Source of the DNA: Aporrectodea caliginosa
Lineage: Eukaryota; Annelida; Clitellata; Crassiclitellata; Lumbricidae
Assembly (NCBI GenBank): GCA_020284085.1
Contig: JACEVL010000429.1
Coordinates: 423,001 to 487,000, forward strand
Reading direction: 5' to 3'
Length of the DNA stretch: 64,000 nucleotides
A program made the position numbers and the translations under genes. Below the pieces are notes generated by a model. The model was not told the DNA's origin, searched no databases, and saw only the letters and a list, made by a program, of their open reading frames with translations. Numbering within the stretch: position 1 is the stretch's first letter; every line of letters starts with the position of its first letter. This document shows positions 61,601-64,000 of this stretch, piece after piece.

Positions 61601-64000
61601 GTGTATGGATGGACGTATGGATGGACAGATGGATGGATTGATGGACGGACGGACGGACGAAGGGTACAAGGGTTAGTTGCAACTGTTGGTTTGGCCTTCA
61701 TGCCTTTCAGTGCTAGTAGTGACTGCCACCTGTATATTTCTACCTTTGCGTTTAATAAGCATTTCACCTTTTACTATCTTTTCAGGTTCTTGAAAGACTT
61801 TCTGCTACTAAAGATGAAATCTGTGAGGAATTTGGAGGAACTTTAGCAGACAATCTCCCTGGAATCAACCTCTGCCTCCAGAAAATTTGCAGATTAGAAG
61901 CAAATGCTCAGGCAAGCTGTGCAAAATATATTCATTTGATTTCTTTGAATTATGATTATCTGTCTCAAATCACTTTTATATTTTCTCTTTGAGTAAAATA
62001 TCTTTGGCTCTTAAATTTATTTAAAACCACATAAAAACCAAACATGTTGGCAGAATATAGCAAAAAATTAAGTTTCTACAGTTTGTTTGATTAGGAATTG
62101 AGATCTCATACCTACCGGTATATTCTGGAAGATGGTGGTATGCTAACCATTACACCAGCCTGCAGTGTGAAACTGCAGTATGCATATATCCTGGTGTTTA
62201 ACATATCACCTTCACAAGACCTCACAAAAAGCAACGCAGTGGGGTTAAAGTTCGTGAAGAGCAAGAACAGTTTATGATTAAGGAAACAATCCTGGGATAA
62301 TTAGAAACTTACTACTGCCGACTCCCGTACACAAGCAGAGCCCAGCCAAAAGGTTTCAATCCAGAGCTGTTTGTAGTTACGCTGTGTCATTTAAAGTCTC
62401 CCGAGAATGCTCTCTGTAAATGATTTATTAAGAGATTTTCTGTTGTTAGGTGAATATCGACACAGGTCAGGACCTGATAAAGACAGGCTTTCAACTGCTA
62501 GCTGAGTCAGGTGATAGTGGCGCCATCAAGGGACTGGCAGACATTACCAATGCCCTGGAAGCCAGGATCAGGGATCTGTTGGAAAAGTTTCAAGAAATTC
62601 AAAAGAAAATCGTTCGGAGGCAGGAGTGCTACAAAACTTTAAACAAGGTATGTTCCATTGTTCCATGCACCCTCGTTTGATAATGATTGGCTATTTACAG
62701 AATTAGTATAACCTGATTTTGGGTTGGATTAAAGTATCTTATCTGCTAATATATAATTTAATGACTTCTATAGTGCCGCTATTGTAATGCAGACAGCTTC
62801 AGTCACCTGAAGACAAACTTTGGGGCGCGGTGGTGTAGGGGTATGTTCGGTGCCTTGCAGCCGGAGGGTTGCGTGGTTCGAATCCACCTCAAGCCGCGTA
62901 GGGACCCTGGGCAAGTCCTTCACTCGCAATTGCTCATGCGCTTCGGCATGAAACTCCGATTCAGTGTCCACGCTGTAGTCGGGAGCGCCTCTGAGTAGAA
63001 ATCTTGAAGGGGCGCTATAACAAGTGCTCATACATACATACATACATACATACATACAAACCACAGTCAAAATATCATAGTAGTATACAGAGCAGACATG
63101 TTTATGTGTTGGGAGCCAGAGCCACCATAACTACGTCTTAACGTGTCGTGGCTAAGAGGGCCATGCTGAAATACAGTAGTATATGATTTATGTAAGTCTT
63201 AGTGTGGCTAGAAAACTCAAAGACTTGGGCTGTCTTATGTGAAGGCACTTGCACTGTAGCCTGCTATCAGATGATTGTGTCCAATTACATTGAAAGGCTA
63301 CATTGCTGTCTGGTTATGGGCACAAGTTATTGTGATTTAGACAATTTATGTTTCTGACTACATGAAGTTCTGCATTCGACTTCCAAGCATACGGGTACAC
63401 AGCTGTTATCATCTTGGCAGAGACAGCAGCCTATTATTGTTATTGCTATTATTGTTATTGCTATTATTGTTATTGCTATTATTGTTATTGCTATTATTGT
63501 TATTGCTATTATTGTTATTGCTATTATTGTTATTGCTATTATTGTTATTGCTATTATTGTTATTGCTATTATTGTTATTGCTATTATTGTTATTGCTATT
63601 ATTGTTATTGCTATTATTGTTATTGCTATTATTGTTATTGCTATTATTGTTATTGCTATTATTGTTATTGCTATTATTGTTATTGCTATTATTGTTATTG
63701 CTATTATTGTTATTGCTATTATTGTTATTGCTATTATTGTTATTGCTATTATTGTTATTGCTATTATTGTTATTGCTATTATTGTTATTGCTATTATTGT
63801 TATTGCTATTATTATTATTATTATTCTGTCCACAGTCTTACAAATGGTTTGAGGATGCCACCAACTTTCTTACGTCGTTGGATGAGAGAGGAAGGCTTAT
63901 GAGTCCAGAGGTGGTGCGGATGAGCCTGGAGGACTACTTACGAGATCATCCTCCCGTTGCCCTGGATCGAGTGTTAGAGCACTGTAATACTCTGCAGGAT
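55642..64000 (+). CDS. Sec14/CRAL-TRIO and spectrin-repeat protein, probably a Dbl-family RhoGEF (partial)
   Basis: Nine plus-strand exons join in phase: 55642-55774, 56943-57039, 58295-58393, 59884-60000, 60385-60635, 61013-61148, 61786-61911, 62450-62647, 63836-64000 (open at the edge). The first three to four encode a CRAL-TRIO domain: [54 protein letters not shown], then [18 protein letters not shown] with [11 protein letters not shown]. Trio, Kalirin, MCF2L and SESTD1 share this layout (RGFTVIID..; LTEEFxGxxxYxHxxW). Long helices with spectrin-repeat character follow, such as [36 protein letters not shown] and [15 protein letters not shown]. The DH-PH module expected in a RhoGEF would lie beyond the window, so SESTD1-like and PLEKHG4-like alternatives remain. 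Intron 7 uses a GC donor; intron 8 ends in a 15-bp satellite. Starts of the first and third exons are approximate. Confidence 0.78.
57264..57326. mobile_element. Palindromic TTAA MITE, copy 5
   Basis: 63 bp preceded by TTAA (57260-57263) and followed by TTAC (57327-57330). Left CACTTTAACGACGAG, right GCTCGCTATTAAAGTG. The interior GTGTACTAAGAGTGGCTGGG matches copy 3 and, inverted, copy 4. It is in an intron of the RhoGEF-like gene. Confidence 0.75.
57470..57700 (-). repeat. Diverged LINE or SINE 3' end
   Basis: The plus strand starts TATATATAGTGCCCTTCCAA, then TACGCGGAGGCGTTCTC, a diverged complement of the tail CTCTGAGTAG..TTGAAGGGGCGCTATA found at 34810-34870 and in the SINEs. No clear coding remnant was read. 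Confidence 0.4.
58896..59452. mobile_element. Fold-back-like TIR element with GGT ends and 8-bp target duplication
   Basis: The perfect 8-bp duplication CTATAACC is at 58888-58895 and 59453-59460. Outer ends GGTCTACATTCAAAACCGCG and its partner GGTTTACGTTCAAAACCGCG lead into long arms of over 70 bp that are near-perfect complements. The arms are made of 14-17-bp units such as ACAAAATAGCGATGC and ACAAAACAGCGACTGC. The right arm has one extra unit of about 31 bp. The centre codes for nothing recognisable. Confidence 0.9.
61155..61660 (+). repeat. TGGATGGA/GGTTGGTT-type minisatellite
   Basis: Tetranucleotide-derived array (TGGA, GGTT, GGTG mixtures) starting a few bases after the donor of the exon 61013-61148. 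The Trp/Gly/Asp ORFs and the Pro/Ser/His ORFs of the other strand are repeat artefacts. Confidence 0.93.
62821..63058 (+). repeat. tRNA-derived SINE, family A, most complete copy
   Basis: The tRNA-like head runs from TGGGGCGCGGTGGTGTAGGG to the intact B box GGTTCGAATCC. The central domain GGGACCCTGGGCAAGTCC plus TTCACTCGCAATTGCTC follows, then GGGAGCGCCTCTGAGTAG and CTTGAAGGGGCGCTATAACA, and a (CATA)n tail. It sits in an intron of the RhoGEF-like gene. Confidence 0.9.
63427..63822 (+). repeat. 15-bp satellite abutting a splice acceptor
   Basis: About 26 identical copies of ATTATTGTTATTGCT, trailing into ATTATT units. All copies stay in one frame, so both strands are open (Tyr/Cys or Ile/Ala/Thr pentapeptides). 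The acceptor CCACAG for the exon at 63836 follows within about 14 bases. Confidence 0.96.

Noticed and set aside
63327..63902. Tyr/Cys and Ile/Ala/Thr repeat ORFs on both strands
   Set aside because: These are translations of the 15-bp satellite next to a splice acceptor; the real exon starts at 63836 in the frame set by spectrin-like sequence.

Overview
The window looks like nuclear DNA of a bilaterian invertebrate, probably marine; the species cannot be named from the sequence. It holds intron-rich animal genes with GT-AG splice sites and a heavy load of transposons and satellites. Coding exons are short and separated by 0.3-4 kb introns. DNA transposons of the hAT and TTAA (piggyBac-like) types, CR1/L2-like LINEs and tRNA-derived SINEs fill much of the rest.

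Four protein genes can be read by joining exons. (1) 282-9698, minus: the first five exons of a PIEZO mechanosensitive channel, continuing beyond the left edge. (2) 15867-24293, plus: a complete nine-exon RMDN1-type regulator of microtubule dynamics. (3) 25675-35971, minus: a complete seven-exon GMP reductase (GMPR) of 353 residues with its active-site cysteine at residue 186. (4) 55642-64000, plus: a Sec14/CRAL-TRIO plus spectrin-repeat protein, probably a Dbl-family RhoGEF (Trio/MCF2/PLEKHG4 group), running off the right edge; a possible first coding exon lies at 38338-38521. PIEZO and RMDN1 are divergent, RMDN1 and GMPR converge with poly(A) signals 22 bp apart, and GMPR and the candidate RhoGEF first exon are divergent. 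The genes share no pathway.

Transposons: eight hAT-type insertions have recognisable termini and an 8-bp target duplication (seven perfect, one 7/8). Several are nested: a piggyBac copy inside a hAT, a hAT inside a LINE, and a hAT MITE inside another hAT MITE. Two further elements with GGT-starting inverted repeats and perfect 8-bp duplications (35065-35565; 58896-59452) could not be assigned to a superfamily. Five copies of a palindromic TTAA-flanked MITE are scattered through the window; one splits a decayed hAT transposase (47760-48425). A 3.25-kb LINE with PHD finger, endonuclease and reverse transcriptase lies at 50940-54189 and carries two frameshifts. Degenerate LINE C-termini occur in at least seven other places. 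A tRNA-derived SINE shares its 3' tail with the local L2-like LINEs.

Satellites: pure (CAT)66 at 2908-3105, a 3.8-kb purine-only-strand 27-bp minisatellite at 40706-44512, a 50-bp array at 46415-46830, an 80-bp array at 49256-50456, a TGGA-type array at 61155-61660 and a 15-bp array ending about 14 bases before a splice acceptor at 63427-63822. Long ORFs in these arrays are repeat artefacts.
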